DNA of 64,000 nt from Rhodopirellula sp. Lineage in GTDB: Bacteria > Planctomycetota > Planctomycetia > Pirellulales > Thermoguttaceae. The notes under the pieces were generated by a model. That model made no database searches. It was not told the DNA's origin and saw only the letters and a list, made by a program, of their open reading frames with translations. The stretch is from positions 1 to 64,000 of the forward strand of contig JAAYEH010000103.1 in the NCBI GenBank assembly GCA_012728855.1. Direction: 5' to 3'. Shown in pieces: positions 51,455 through 62,174 of the stretch (its first letter is position 1; the number at the start of each line of letters is the position of its first letter). Position numbers and translations under genes: made by a program.

Positions 51455-52645
51455 ATGTCCTACCAATATCGTGTTCGCGATCCGATGGGCAAGATCCACG
51501 AGGGAACGGTCGAGGCCGCCACGCCGGAGGATGCCGGGCAACAACTCCGCCGCGACGGTTTCCAGGTGCTCGAGATCGAGGAAGCCGATGCGGACCAGCC
51601 CTTGTTTCCGGCGCGGGTGTCGAAGAGCGATCTGATCTACGCCACCAGCCAGTTGGCGATTATGGTCGACACCGGCATCACGCTCTCGGCGGCGTTGGCC
51701 GGCATTGTCGAACAGGAGGAGAATCCCACCTTTCGCAAGGTGCTCGCGGAACTGAAGAACGCCGTGGAAGGGGGGGAAGATTTCTCCACCGCGCTGGCCC
51801 GCTATCCCAAGCTCTTCGACAAGACCTACGTTTCGCTGGTCCGTGCCAGTGAAGCGACCGGGTCGCTGGGAGCGATGCTCGACCGCGTGGCGAACTATCT
51901 CCGCAAGGAGTTGGAGACCCGCGGCAAGGTCCGCGCGGCGATGGCCTATCCGGGCGTGATGATGGTGCTGGCCGCGGGCGTGACGGTCTTTCTGCTGACG
52001 TATATTCTTCCCAAATTCACGCCGATGTTCAAATCGCGTGGAACCCAGCTTCCCAAACCGACCTTGTTGATGATGAGCGCCTCGGAGGTGATTCTCGATT
52101 ACTGGTATCTTTGGCTGGCCGGATTCGTCGTGGTCATGGCCGGGTATTTCATCGGCAGGCGGACCGATCCCGGCCGCCGCTTTCTCGACTGGCTGAAGAT
52201 ATCGCTGCCCATCGTCGGCCCGACTTTCCGGAAGGTGATCATCAGCCGCAGCATCCGCACCCTCGGCACGATGCTGGCCAACGGTGTATCCGTTCTCGAG
52301 GCGCTGAAGCTGTGCGGGGAAGTCTCGGGCAATTATTACTACGAGCAGCTCTGGCGGGAGGTCCGCGATCAGGTCACCGCCGGCAAACGAATCTGCGAGG
52401 TTCTTGAAGGCAACGCACTCTTCCCTCGCGTTCTGGTGCAGATGATCGCCTGCGGCGAGGAGACCGCCCGACTCGACTACGTCCTCGAACGGGTCAGCGC
52501 CTACTACGATCAAGAAGTGGAGACGTCGCTGAAGACGACTACCAGCATGTTGGAGCCGATTATGATCAGCGTGATGGGGGTCGTTGTCGGCGGGATCGGC
52601 CTGGCGCTGCTGCTGCCGATCTTTTCGCTCAGTAAGCAGCCATAG
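51455..52645 (+). CDS. PilC/GspF-type platform protein
   Basis: 396 residues from ATG 51455. N-terminal YQYRVRDPMGKIHEGTVEA, two canonical T2SSF domains (about 65-190 and 270-390; SQLAIMVDTGITLSAAL and IRTLGTMLANGVSVLEALKL) and three membrane helices, ending LALLLPIFSLSKQP. Of normal GspF length and far more canonical than the three paralogues at 17.6-21.0 kb. Partner of the ATPase encoded just before it. Confidence 0.94.
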   Translation: MSYQYRVRDPMGKIHEGTVEAATPEDAGQQLRRDGFQVLEIEEADADQPLFPARVSKSDLIYATSQLAIMVDTGITLSAALAGIVEQEENPTFRKVLAELKNAVEGGEDFSTALARYPKLFDKTYVSLVRASEATGSLGAMLDRVANYLRKELETRGKVRAAMAYPGVMMVLAAGVTVFLLTYILPKFTPMFKSRGTQLPKPTLLMMSASEVILDYWYLWLAGFVVVMAGYFIGRRTDPGRRFLDWLKISLPIVGPTFRKVIISRSIRTLGTMLANGVSVLEALKLCGEVSGNYYYEQLWREVRDQVTAGKRICEVLEGNALFPRVLVQMIACGEETARLDYVLERVSAYYDQEVETSLKTTTSMLEPIMISVMGVVVGGIGLALLLPIFSLSKQP

Positions 52646-52696
52646 GGGCATGGTCATTCGTCATTTGTCATTTGACAGAGTAGACAATGTCATGCC

Positions 52697-54259
52697 TTAC
52701 TTCGGGCTGCGCCTCCTCTCCTCCAGCTTCGGTAGGTCGGTGATGGGCAGCGCCCGTATCGCTTCCAGCCAATGATCGAAGGGGACGTCGAGCTGGTAAT
52801 CGGGCGCGGTCCAGGCGAGCACGCCCGCCTCGGCCACCGAAGGCTGGCAGACGTCGAGCGAATCCCACGTTGTCGCCAGCAGGCCGAGCAGGTCGTGCTT
52901 CTTCGCGGTGCCGACCAGCGCGATCGTGTTCTGCTTCGCCTTCCAGGGGCAGACGACCACCGGGAATCCCTTGTCGGCGAAATACTTCGGCACGGGCCAC
53001 TCGTCTCGCGCCGAATAGTTCCAGGCCGCGATGATCACGTCGCGGGGCAGCGTGGGCAGGGCAAGATGCGTGTTGAAGGGGGCGATGCTGTTGGCCGGCG
53101 ATTGGCGGCCGAGTTGCGGGTGGTCGCGCTCGAGAAACATGTCGTGCCACATGAGCACCTGCACGTTTCGCCGCGCGAAGTAGTCGTGCAGCTTGTCGAG
53201 GTGGCTCTTGATGAGCTTCAACGGATCGTCCCCCCGGCACTCCTTGCTTTCCTTCAGTCCCAGGTGGCCCCACGCTTCGTCCAGTCCGACGTGAAAGTAG
53301 CGCGCCGGCGCGAACAACTCCAGCAACTCCTCGTAGCGGTCGAAGAGTTGGTCGTAGATGGCCGGGTTTGAGAGGCAGAACGACCAGCCGTCCGCCTCGT
53401 ACAGATCCTTGTATTGCGGGTAGCGGTCGAGCACGACGTGCTCGCTCGAGCGGCTCCGCATGCCGCTGGCATGTCCCCAGGAATTGAGCATGGGGATCAT
53501 CTCCATCCCCAGCGCCTGGCCCAACTCGATCAGCGGCCGAATCTGCTCGGGCGTATACGCGTGGTCGTAAGCCGTTTCCGGCCGCTTCTTCGACTTCAGC
53601 GACGCCCACGGCTCGATCACCACGGCGTTGTACTTGAAGCGTGCGGCCAGCAGGATCATCTGTCGAACGGCCGCCAGCTCCGTGTTCGGGAAGATGCAGA
53701 TATGGACGCCGCGAAAGCCAAGCTGCGGGTAATCGACGATATCGACTCCGCGGAGTCGCTTTCCGTCCCCCTCCGTTCTCGGTTCCACGAGTTGCAGCAG
53801 CGTCTGGCAGCCGTAAACCAGTCCGCGCCGCGAGCGGGCCAAAACCACGGCCTCCCGCCGGCCCACCCGCAACAAATACCCTTCGTCGGGGTTCCGCTGG
53901 GGCGGCCATTTCATGTTGCCCCCGATTCTCTCAAGAACGGCCCGGCCTTGCGGTGAATCCTCCAGCACCAGCGTGATCGACGGGGCATCCCCGGCAGGTA
54001 ATTCGGAGACGACCTTGAGCTGGATGCCGTGGAGGCGTTCCATCTCGCGGGCTAAGATCCCCGCGACCTGACTTGCCGTTGGGGCGGCAACGATCAGCCC
54101 ACCGTCGCTGAGGTCGAAGCTTTCGCCCGTCCATTTTGCTTCCCGTGGCGGCGGCGTCAACAGGGGCTGGCCGGCAGCCGGCATCGCCGCCAGGGCCATT
54201 GCCGCTGCCATCGTGAAAAACAGCGATCTCGCCACATTCCCAGTCGTCTGAATCGGCAT
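52697..54259 (-). CDS. Secreted GH20 beta-N-acetylhexosaminidase-like enzyme
   Basis: 520 residues from ATG 54259 with AAGGAG eleven bases upstream and a signal peptide (FFTMAAAMALAAMPAAGQP). N-terminal GH20b domain (about 35-165) and the GH20 barrel (about 175-500) with the catalytic pair D327-E328 in YFHVGLDEAWG. Splits terminal N-acetylhexosamines from glycans such as chitin or glycoprotein. Open reading frame extends far upstream of the ATG but without a start or family match. Convergent with the GspF gene. Confidence 0.88.
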   Translation of the reverse strand: MPIQTTGNVARSLFFTMAAAMALAAMPAAGQPLLTPPPREAKWTGESFDLSDGGLIVAAPTASQVAGILAREMERLHGIQLKVVSELPAGDAPSITLVLEDSPQGRAVLERIGGNMKWPPQRNPDEGYLLRVGRREAVVLARSRRGLVYGCQTLLQLVEPRTEGDGKRLRGVDIVDYPQLGFRGVHICIFPNTELAAVRQMILLAARFKYNAVVIEPWASLKSKKRPETAYDHAYTPEQIRPLIELGQALGMEMIPMLNSWGHASGMRSRSSEHVVLDRYPQYKDLYEADGWSFCLSNPAIYDQLFDRYEELLELFAPARYFHVGLDEAWGHLGLKESKECRGDDPLKLIKSHLDKLHDYFARRNVQVLMWHDMFLERDHPQLGRQSPANSIAPFNTHLALPTLPRDVIIAAWNYSARDEWPVPKYFADKGFPVVVCPWKAKQNTIALVGTAKKHDLLGLLATTWDSLDVCQPSVAEAGVLAWTAPDYQLDVPFDHWLEAIRALPITDLPKLEERRRSPK

Positions 54260-54446
54260 CTTCGCGAATCTCCTTCTGCTTGTCGGTTCGCCCTTCTCCC
54301 CGATACATCGGCGTATGCCCATCGACACATGGGCCACCGCTGAGTTTATTCCCCCCGGGGGCGGAATCAAGAGGAAATCGCTCCCAACCCGTCGTACAAT
54401 GGGTTTCTTGAGCGACCCGATCCGTCTTTCCTGAGGAGTGCAGCAA

Positions 54447-55211
54447 GTGAATAAGCTTCGTGCGACGATCGCTTTGATCGCGATCCTGACAGCGGCTTCT
54501 CCCGCGACATCCGCGGACAAGGATAACCGCCTCGACCTGACCGGAGCCGACGAGTTGTCCGCCTGGCAGGGGGACTGCGACGGCTGGGTCGTCGCGGGCG
54601 ATGCGGCTTTGAACCCGCAGGACGAGCGGGCCCTGGTTCCCGAACCGGGACGCGGCGTGCTGATCAGTGTCCTCAAGGGGCTGGCTGAATTCCGCAATCT
54701 CTCCAGCAAGGAGAGTTTCGGTGACCAGGAGGTCCACGTCGAGTTTCTGATACCTCATGGGTCGAATGCCGGCGTCAAGATCCAGGGCCTCTATGAGATT
54801 CAGATAGCCGACAGCCACGGCAAGGCGAAGTCAACGGCGAGCGATTGCGGCGGGATCTATCCCCGCGCCGAATTGACGCCGCGATACCATACGATCGACG
54901 AGGGCGTGCCGCCGCGGATCAATGCCGCCGGCCCGGCAGGCCAATGGCAGCAGCTCGACGTGGTGTTCCGCGCGCCGCGGTTCGATATTGAAGGCAGCAA
55001 GACCGAGAATGCCCGCTTTGTGAAAGTCGTGCTCAACGGTCAGGTCATCCACGAGGACGTGGAACTGCCTTGGCCCACCGGCCATGCCTGGCGCAAGGAA
55101 AAGGAAGTCGCCCGCGGCCCCCTCTTTCTCCAAGGCGACCACGGCCCGGTGGCCTATCGCAATATCCATGTGAAAACATGGAATTGCCGCGAAGCAACGG
55201 GCGAAGAATAG
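54447..55211 (+). CDS. Secreted DUF1080 protein
   Basis: 254 residues from GTG 54447, with GAGGAG eight bases upstream. Signal peptide (LRATIALIAILTAASPATSA) and one beta-sandwich domain: FRNLSSKESFGDQEVHVEFL, GSNAGVKIQGLYEIQIADS and GPLFLQGDHGPVAYRNIHV. Divergent from the GH20 gene, whose action it may complement. Same family as the protein at 29.7 kb but only distantly similar. Confidence 0.87.
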   Translation: MNKLRATIALIAILTAASPATSADKDNRLDLTGADELSAWQGDCDGWVVAGDAALNPQDERALVPEPGRGVLISVLKGLAEFRNLSSKESFGDQEVHVEFLIPHGSNAGVKIQGLYEIQIADSHGKAKSTASDCGGIYPRAELTPRYHTIDEGVPPRINAAGPAGQWQQLDVVFRAPRFDIEGSKTENARFVKVVLNGQVIHEDVELPWPTGHAWRKEKEVARGPLFLQGDHGPVAYRNIHVKTWNCREATGEE

Positions 55212-55240
55212 AACCGCCCCAGGAACATCTCCGCGGTTCT

Positions 55241-55291
55241 GTCGTCTTTCGCTCTGCGAAAGGGCGCCCTTTCGCGGGAGCGAAAGGCGAC
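55241..55291. repeat. Palindromic element J after DUF1080 gene
   Basis: Imperfect 25-base arms (GTCGTCTTTCGCTC at the left end, GAGCGAAAGGCGAC at the right) meeting at GGGCGCCC. Thirty bases after the stop codon, so it could work as a terminator, although no T run follows. Confidence 0.8.
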
Positions 55292-55926
55292 ATTGTTCGT
55301 GAACGAGTCCATAGACATAGAGCCGTCGGCCGTCCCACTACATGAGAGGGGTTTGCCGGAATCTCACCCTGCGGAAAATGCCCCAGTGCAATGGGCCCAA
55401 TCGCACGTCCTGGCATGCCGCACTGCGGCTTCAGGTTGGCATGAGTTTTGCCTACGGAATCGAGAGCCGCCCACCGGCCAGAAAATGCGGACAATTCGCT
55501 TGACTTTGGGGATATCCGTGCTCAAAATACGGGCGATCTGTGCTGCTTCAACCCTCGCTGACGGAAAATCCATCATGCGAGGGGCGATTTTCATCGGGCC
55601 GGTCGGCTGGGTGGAGCAGGTCGAGCTTTTCTTCGGGTTCTGGGGGTTATCTCTATTCGAGTGGATCTGGATCTTCTGTCTCGATGTAACGCGATATCGT
55701 GGCACGCAACCCGTTTGTGAGGAAATCGTCTGCTCTGGCGGTGATTTCCAGCAACGGGTCGGTGTGTGCCGTAAACCGCCGTCATCCTCCCTGCTTTCGA
55801 CGCGGGAGGGGAGGCGGCAGGCATCGGTCTTTGGGTTTCAACTCAGGCGTGGCAATCGGCTTTTGCCGCTTGCGGCAGCATGGCCGTTTTTCGAGTATCG
55901 TCTTTTCAATCGATTGGAGGTGGGTG
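55292..55926. other. Gene-poor stretch before DUF1559 gene
   Basis: About 630 bases with no supported coding sequence; must hold the promoter of the DUF1559-lipoprotein-haem protein group. Confidence 0.4.
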
Positions 55927-56943
55927 ATGAAATTAAAGTCGGTGAGAAGAACCGGGTTTACCCTGGTCGAATTGCTGGTGGTGATCGCCATTATCGGCAT
56001 CTTGATCGCGTTGCTCCTGCCGGCGGTGCAGGCAGCGAGGGAAGCGGCGCGCCGGGCCCAGTGCTCGAACAACATGAAGCAACTTGGCTTGGCGCTGCAC
56101 AATTACCACGATGCCCACAAGGTCTTTCCGCCTTCCGCGATCAATCCGGGCGGCTACATGGTCAATTCGCCCAACGGCGCGAATCCGCCTTTGATCGACA
56201 CCGCAGCCGGCCAGCGGGTGCGGAACGTCACCGGCTACATCTTGATCTTGCCCTATTTGGAGCAACAGGCCGTCCACGACAAGATCGACTTCCGCCTTGC
56301 GGTTGGCATGGCCGACTGGCAAGGGGTCGGCGGCGGCGGATACCAACAGGCGGCGACCAACGTTCGCCTGCAGGCGTTCGAGTGCCCCTCGGAGCCCGGC
56401 TACGACAATCCCCATAATTACCCGACTCAGAATATGTACACCGCTCAGAATGCCTGGCGATCGAATTACGGATTTGTCAGCGATGCTCACGAGTACTACA
56501 TGCATAACCGTAGCCCCATTGCATTCGCTGCTCCGATCCCGTACAGCAGGATCAGTTACCTTACCAAGGCGATCTTCGGCGGTTTTAACGGGGCGGCCCG
56601 GATCGAGGAGATTAAAGACGGCACCAGCAATACAATGGCGATGATCGAGACCAAAATGCAGAAAACGGATGGTGGTAGTGGAGGCAGTCAATTTGGCCCG
56701 TTCTGGAACATGTACACGCATACGCATCCGATCGTTCCCAACTTGTACGGCATCAACCGCGTCTGGACCCCGGGCGACGTCCTGAGGCGGTCGTATGCCT
56801 GGGGTGCCGGCAGTCATCACCCGGGTGGAGCGCAAGCACTTCTGGCCGACGGTTCGGTTCGCTTCATCAGCGAAACGATCGAGCAGGCAACCGTTGTCGG
56901 CTTGGTTTCCATGGCTGGGCATGAGGTTCTCAAAGAATTCTGA
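55927..56943 (+). CDS. DUF1559 pilin-like protein
   Basis: 338 residues from ATG 55927, with GGAGGTG upstream. Leader [22 protein letters not shown], then [40 protein letters not shown] and the closing [20 protein letters not shown]. This is the canonical G|F type. In planctomycetes such genes are often followed by a small lipoprotein with a carboxypeptidase-regulatory-like fold, as here. Exported by a type II/type IV pilin route; role unknown. Confidence 0.93.
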   Translation: MKLKSVRRTGFTLVELLVVIAIIGILIALLLPAVQAAREAARRAQCSNNMKQLGLALHNYHDAHKVFPPSAINPGGYMVNSPNGANPPLIDTAAGQRVRNVTGYILILPYLEQQAVHDKIDFRLAVGMADWQGVGGGGYQQAATNVRLQAFECPSEPGYDNPHNYPTQNMYTAQNAWRSNYGFVSDAHEYYMHNRSPIAFAAPIPYSRISYLTKAIFGGFNGAARIEEIKDGTSNTMAMIETKMQKTDGGSGGSQFGPFWNMYTHTHPIVPNLYGINRVWTPGDVLRRSYAWGAGSHHPGGAQALLADGSVRFISETIEQATVVGLVSMAGHEVLKEF

Positions 56944-56991
56944 CCGACACCGCCGTGTGTCTTGTTTCACTACAGCTTGACGGAGAGGAAA

Positions 56992-57396
56992 ATGAAATAC
57001 GCAGGACTCGTATTGCTCGCCGTGATGGCCATCACGGGTTGTTTGGGTTGTGGCCCCTCGGCCGACGTTCCCGATCTCGGCCAGGTGCAGGGAACCGTCA
57101 CGTTAGATGGAGCGCCTCTTCCAGGTGCAAGCATCCGGTTTGAGCCCAAGGGGGAGGGCGCCATGGCTACCGGATTGACCGATGCCAGCGGGAAATACGA
57201 GATGTGGTACACCAGCGACGTGAAGGGGGCCGCACTTGGTGCGCATATTGTCCGCATCGAAACCCCACCCAATCCCGATCCAGCGACGGGCGCAGAGCCG
57301 GTGCATCTTCCCGCGAAATACAACATGGATTCGACACTCTCAGCAGACGTCAAAGCGGGTGAGAATAAGATCGATTTCGAACTCACCGGTCAATAG
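56992..57396 (+). CDS. Lipoprotein with carboxypeptidase-regulatory-like fold
   Basis: 134 residues: signal peptide with lipobox ITG|C (about residue 17), then a single beta-sandwich (GTVTLDGAPLPGASIRFEPK, GLTDASGKYEMWYTSDVKGA). GGAGAGGA precedes the ATG. Such small lipoproteins pair with DUF1559 genes throughout planctomycetes; a structural partner is a reasonable guess. Starts about 50 bases after the DUF1559 gene. Confidence 0.88.
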   Translation: MKYAGLVLLAVMAITGCLGCGPSADVPDLGQVQGTVTLDGAPLPGASIRFEPKGEGAMATGLTDASGKYEMWYTSDVKGAALGAHIVRIETPPNPDPATGAEPVHLPAKYNMDSTLSADVKAGENKIDFELTGQ

Positions 57397-57424
57397 ACCG
57401 CTGAGATAGAGATGTTGGGTGCCC

Positions 57425-59890
57425 ATGCGTACACGAAGTAAGAAGTCGTTGCGCGGGCAGCGCCATCTCGCGGCCAGAACAAAGCCCATTCGCGAGCGGC
57501 TGGTTGTTTTCCTGGGACTGTTGGGCGCAATTGCCGTGGCTGGGGCTGCATGGCTGGCGTTCCGGGCGTCCGGTCCGAGTGTCGCGAATATCCTCGCCGG
57601 CTACGACGAACATCGCCAATACGGCGGCTTGACGATCGAGTACCCGCAAGATGGAACCCTGTTTCCAGCGGAGATACCCCCGCCGACGTTTCGCTGGCGG
57701 GACCGCCGCAGCCAATGCAACCTTTGGCTTGTCACAATCCAGACTGATGATGATGGCGGGGGCTCGCTGAGCTTTCTGACGCCGACAGGTTCGTGGAAGC
57801 CCACCGACGGCGCCTGGGCGGAAATCAAACGCCGGTCGCGCGGGCGCTCCGCTGCGGTGGCGATCCTCGGCGTTGATCGCGAGAAGCCCGGCGAGATCCT
57901 TTCCGGCGGCCACATTACGATCGCGACGTCGAGGGATGAAGTCGGGGCCCCGCTCTTCTACCGCGAAGTGAATCTGCCTTTCCGCGACGCCGTGAAAGAC
58001 CCGTCGCGGATCCGCTGGCGCTTCGGGAGCATCGACTCCGCCGAGCGGCCACCCATCGTCTTGGAGAAGCTTCCGGTTTGCGGAAACTGCCATTCCTTCT
58101 CCGCGGACGGAAGCGTCTTGGGAATGGACGTCGATTATGCGAACGACAAAGGATCGTACGCGATCGCTTCGGTCGAGGACGAAATGGTGCTGGATAACAG
58201 TAAGATCATCACTTGGAGCGACTACCGGCGCGAAGACGGTGAGCCGACGTTCGGACTGTTGTCCCAGGTCTCGCCGGATGGGCGGTATGTCATCAGCACC
58301 GTCAAGGACCGGTCGGTCTTCGTCGCCACCGACGATTTGGAGTTCAGTCAACTTTTCTTTCCGGTCCAGGGCATTTTGGCGGTATACGATCGCCAGACAA
58401 AGCAGTTCCAGGCGTTGCCGGGCGCAGACGACCCGCAGTGGGTGCAAAGCAATGCGACGTGGAGCCCCGATGGAAAATCCATCGTCTTCGCAAAGGGCAA
58501 GGCGGTCCGCCTGAAGAATCTCAAGGAAAAAGCCGGTGTCAAGGAGGTGAAGGAGAGGGTATTGCTGGCCCGCGAGGAATGCCGGGAGTTTCTCGAGGAG
58601 GGCCAGACCTTTTTGTTCGATCTTTACCGGATCGAATTCAACAGCGGCAGAGGAGGCAATCCCGAACCGCTTACGGGCGCGTCTCACAACGGCGCGAGCA
58701 ACTACTTTCCCAAGTACTCTCCCGACGGCAAGTGGATCGTCTTCTGTAAAGCGAAATCCTTCATGCTCCTGCAGCCCGACAGCAAGCTGTTCATCATCCC
58801 GGCGGAGGGCGGGGAAGCGAGGGAAATGCGGTGCAACACTCCGCGAATGAACTCGTGGCATAGCTGGTCGCCCAATGGGAAGTGGCTGGTCTTCTCTTCA
58901 AAAGCCAATTCCCCCTACACGCAGCTTTTCCTGACCCATATCGACGAGCGCGGCGACAGTAGCCCCGCCGTGCTGCTGGAACGGTTTACCGCTGCGGATC
59001 GGGCTGCCAATATCCCTGAATTCGTCAACATCGAACCCGGGGCGATCAAGCAGGTCCGAGAGCGTTTCATCGATGACCACTCGTACGTCCGAGCCGCCAA
59101 GGAACTCTATCGGGGCAAAGACCTCGACCGTGCGGCGGAGGCGCTTCGCAACGCGCTGGCGATCAACCCCGCCAACACGGCCGCTGTGGAGTTTTTGGGC
59201 GAGATTTTATTGCTCCAGGGGGGATTTCCGGAGGCGGAAACTCGGTTGCGAAAGCTGATCGATCTCGACCCTGAAAATGCCGCCGCCCATTACAATCTCG
59301 CGGTCGCCTTGCGGCGGCAAGACCGGGTAGACGATGCCATCCAGCACTGCCGCGAGTCTCTGAAAATCGACCCCGCATCGGCGCGAACCCGCACCTACTT
59401 AGGCAATCTCCTCTTGGGTCAGGGAAAGACTGCCGAGGCAAGAGTACACTTGGCCGAGGCCGTCCAATTGGACCCGACCGACACCATTGCGCGATTTGCC
59501 TTGGCCGCCGTGCTCGAGCGCGAGAAAAAACTGCACGAATACGCACGACAACTGGATGAAATCCTGAAGCAGCAGCCCGACTTCCTTCCCGCGCTGATGG
59601 CGTTGGCAAGCGTCCGTGCGCTGAGCGAGGACGGCACGCTGCGCAACGGCAAGGAAGCCGTACGTCTTGCCGAACGGGCCTGCAATCTCACCGGTCACCG
59701 CTCCGCCGAAGCGATGGATCTGCTTGCGGCCACCTACGCCGAAGCAGCCCGATTCCCCGAGGCCGCGGTTGCCGCACGGGCAGCGCTCCGTCTCGCACAT
59801 GCCCAGGGAAAGAACGAATTTGCGGGCGCCATCGAACAACGGCTTCAGCGCTACCAGAAAGGGAAGCCTGATGCCGTCGCGCCCCGATGA
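57425..59890 (+). CDS. Haem-motif, PD40 propeller and TPR protein
   Basis: About 821 residues from ATG 57425: one N-terminal membrane helix (about 25-48), a beta region, a CGNCH motif near residue 220 (probable covalent haem), WD40-like PD40 blades (SQVSPDGRYVISTVKD, NATWSPDGKSIVFAKG, PKYSPDGKWIVFCKA, HSWSPNGKWLVFSSKA) and from about 545 TPR helices (DPENAAAHYNLAVALRRQDR). Located in the periplasm, anchored to the inner membrane. Third gene of the group led by the DUF1559 protein. Function unknown; the same haem motif recurs in the FG-GAP protein at 38 kb. Confidence 0.85.
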   Translation: MRTRSKKSLRGQRHLAARTKPIRERLVVFLGLLGAIAVAGAAWLAFRASGPSVANILAGYDEHRQYGGLTIEYPQDGTLFPAEIPPPTFRWRDRRSQCNLWLVTIQTDDDGGGSLSFLTPTGSWKPTDGAWAEIKRRSRGRSAAVAILGVDREKPGEILSGGHITIATSRDEVGAPLFYREVNLPFRDAVKDPSRIRWRFGSIDSAERPPIVLEKLPVCGNCHSFSADGSVLGMDVDYANDKGSYAIASVEDEMVLDNSKIITWSDYRREDGEPTFGLLSQVSPDGRYVISTVKDRSVFVATDDLEFSQLFFPVQGILAVYDRQTKQFQALPGADDPQWVQSNATWSPDGKSIVFAKGKAVRLKNLKEKAGVKEVKERVLLAREECREFLEEGQTFLFDLYRIEFNSGRGGNPEPLTGASHNGASNYFPKYSPDGKWIVFCKAKSFMLLQPDSKLFIIPAEGGEAREMRCNTPRMNSWHSWSPNGKWLVFSSKANSPYTQLFLTHIDERGDSSPAVLLERFTAADRAANIPEFVNIEPGAIKQVRERFIDDHSYVRAAKELYRGKDLDRAAEALRNALAINPANTAAVEFLGEILLLQGGFPEAETRLRKLIDLDPENAAAHYNLAVALRRQDRVDDAIQHCRESLKIDPASARTRTYLGNLLLGQGKTAEARVHLAEAVQLDPTDTIARFALAAVLEREKKLHEYARQLDEILKQQPDFLPALMALASVRALSEDGTLRNGKEAVRLAERACNLTGHRSAEAMDLLAATYAEAARFPEAAVAARAALRLAHAQGKNEFAGAIEQRLQRYQKGKPDAVAPR

Positions 59891-60093
59891 AGTTTCACAC
59901 CAGCGTCGAGAACAATTTCGCCATTTGAGGGTCGAGCACCCGGTGGCATGTTGATTAGATAGTGATGAGTCGACTGAACAGGAGTCAACAGAGATAACGG
60001 AGATGATCTTTCCTGTTCCATCTACTGGCTCCCGTTTGCAACGCCCAAACAAGCAAGTTATTCGGCATGGTTCAAAAGCGGGTCGCAGCCAGT

Positions 60094-60198
60094 AGATCCC
60101 GCTTGCCGAGCGGGATCTGCGCGGCTAATTGGGTTTCCACCCCGCGGGGCTGTGCAGAGCCAACTCGGTGCCCAGGTTCCGCTCGGCAAGCGGAACCT
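60094..60198. repeat. Paired hairpins H with complementary loops
   Basis: Two 25-base hairpins, 60094-60118 and 60174-60198, each with a 10-bp perfect stem. The loops read TGCCG and CGGCA, and the core GCTTGCCGAGCGG reappears inverted in the second, so the two can also pair with each other. Lies in the 378-base gap between convergent genes; otherwise nothing is seen there. Confidence 0.85.
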
Positions 60199-60268
60199 AC
60201 CCTGTGTTACCCGGCAACATCGAGATTTGAACCATGCCAGTTATTCCTGAGTCTTTCCTTAGGGCCAC

Positions 60269-62083
60269 TTACGCTCCGCGGCGGGCGAGCCGCTTGCGAT
60301 CAATAGTCGCCAAGACGCCCTTCCGCAGGCGGATCGATTGCGGGGTGACCTCGACGAGTTCGTCCTCGTCGATGTATTCCAAGGCGGTTTCCAGCGTGAG
60401 AAACCGCGCCGGCCGCAAGAGGATGTTGCGGTCGCTGCCGGCGGCGCGGATGTTGGTGAGTTTCTTTTCCTTGGTCGGGTTGACGGCCATGTCGTCGCCG
60501 CGGCTGTTCTCGCCGACGATCATCCCTTCATAGACCACATCGCCGGGACTGACGAACATGTCGGCCCGCTCCTGCAATCCATCCAAGGCGAAGGCCACCG
60601 CCCGGCCGGAAACCATCGACACGAGCACCCCGTTGGCGCGGCCGGCGATCTCGCCTTCCATGGGCCGGTAGGCTTCGAAGCGATGGTGAATGATCGCCGT
60701 CCCCTGCGTGGCGTTGAGCAGCCGGGTTCGCAGGCCGATCAGCCCTCGGGCCGGGATGGAGAAGACCACGTAGGTATAGTCCTGATGCGTGCTGGTCTCG
60801 ACCATCTGCCCGCGCCGCGCGCCGACCAGTTCCATCACGGGACCGAGCTTATCGGGCGGGACTTCGACGACGAGCGTCTCGAACGGCTCCTCGAGCTTGC
60901 CGTTCCGCTCGCGGACAATCACGCGGGGCTTGCCGACCGACAGTTCGAACCCTTCGCGCCGCATCGTCTCGATGAGCACGGAGAGATGGAGCAGTCCGCG
61001 GCCGGAGACCTCGAAGGTCTCCGCCCCTTCGATCGGCGCGACGCGCAGCGCCACGTTCTTCTCCAACTCCTTCATCAGCCGTTGGCGGAGGTGGCGGCTG
61101 GTGAGATACTTCCCCTCGCGGCCCGCCAGCGGCGAGGTGTTCACGCCAAAAATCATCTGCAGCGTCGGTTCGTCGACCATCAGCCGGGGCAGGGCGCGGC
61201 GGACTTCCACATCGCTGATCGTGTCGCCGATGGTGACCGAATCCAGCCCCACCACCGCGGCGATGTCGCCGGCGGTCGCCTCGGCGACCTCGGTGCGTCC
61301 CAGGTTGTCGAAGAGAAATACCGAGGCCACTTTCGACACCGTTTCCACACCGCCGGCCTGCATCAGGGCAACCTGCTGGCCCTGGCGGATGCTGCCGCAG
61401 TCGATCCGGCCGATGGCGATGCGGCCGACGTAATCGGACCAGTCCAACGTGGTTACCAGCATTTGCAGCGGCGCGCGATCGTCGACTTCGGGACCGGGGA
61501 CCGACTGGAGCACCAGGTCAAGAATCGGATGGATCGACGTGCCACGCCGGGCCGGATCGTCGGTGGCGTAGCCGTCGCGCGAGCTGGCGAAGATATGCGG
61601 GAAGTCGGCCAGCACGTCGTCGGCTCCCAGGTCGAGAAACAACTCGAAGGTCTCGTTGAGCACCTCGTAGGGCCGCGCGTCGGGCCGATCGATCTTGTTG
61701 ACAACGACCACCGGCTGCAGTTTGCACTCCAGCGCTTTGGAAAGGACGAACCGTGTTTGCGGCATCGGCCCCTCCGCCGCGTCGACAAGCACCAACGCTC
61801 CGTCAGCCATTCGCAACACCCGCTCCACTTCCCCGCCGAAGTCGGCGTGGCCGGGGGTATCGATCAAATTGATCTTCACCCCCCGGTACGGCAGCGAGAT
61901 GTTCTTGGCCAGGATCGTGATGCCGCGCTCGCGCTCCAGGTCGTTGGAATCGAGAATCCGCTCTCCGACCAGTTGGGCGGAGCGGAACTCACCACTCTGC
62001 CGGAGGAGGCAGTCGACCAGGGTGGTCTTGCCGTGGTCGACATGGGCGATGATGGCGATGTTACGGATATCGTTGCGGCGCAT
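60269..62083 (-). CDS. typA: TypA/BipA ribosome-associated GTPase
   Basis: 604 residues, the normal length. G1 [10 protein letters not shown] (13-22), G2 RGITI, G3 [13 protein letters not shown]4 NKID, then elongation-factor-like domains II, III and V ([40 protein letters not shown]) and the BipA-specific C-terminal domain with RANGVLVSM and the lysine-rich [14 protein letters not shown]. Binds 70S ribosomes and helps 50S maturation or stress adaptation. Stands as a single gene. Confidence 0.97.
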   Translation of the reverse strand: MRRNDIRNIAIIAHVDHGKTTLVDCLLRQSGEFRSAQLVGERILDSNDLERERGITILAKNISLPYRGVKINLIDTPGHADFGGEVERVLRMADGALVLVDAAEGPMPQTRFVLSKALECKLQPVVVVNKIDRPDARPYEVLNETFELFLDLGADDVLADFPHIFASSRDGYATDDPARRGTSIHPILDLVLQSVPGPEVDDRAPLQMLVTTLDWSDYVGRIAIGRIDCGSIRQGQQVALMQAGGVETVSKVASVFLFDNLGRTEVAEATAGDIAAVVGLDSVTIGDTISDVEVRRALPRLMVDEPTLQMIFGVNTSPLAGREGKYLTSRHLRQRLMKELEKNVALRVAPIEGAETFEVSGRGLLHLSVLIETMRREGFELSVGKPRVIVRERNGKLEEPFETLVVEVPPDKLGPVMELVGARRGQMVETSTHQDYTYVVFSIPARGLIGLRTRLLNATQGTAIIHHRFEAYRPMEGEIAGRANGVLVSMVSGRAVAFALDGLQERADMFVSPGDVVYEGMIVGENSRGDDMAVNPTKEKKLTNIRAAGSDRNILLRPARFLTLETALEYIDEDELVEVTPQSIRLRKGVLATIDRKRLARRGA

Positions 62084-62174
62084 AGCGAGGGTGGTCCTGG
62101 CGGGATAAAGTCCCTTATTATAACCGGACTCGCTGGGAATGAGAAGCTACTCCGCTCGGGGCCCTCTATGGCTT

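Noticed and set aside
55293..55926. Long N-terminal extension open into the DUF1559 region
   Set aside because: Different frame from the DUF1559 gene, which has its own good ribosome site; no protein-like pattern.
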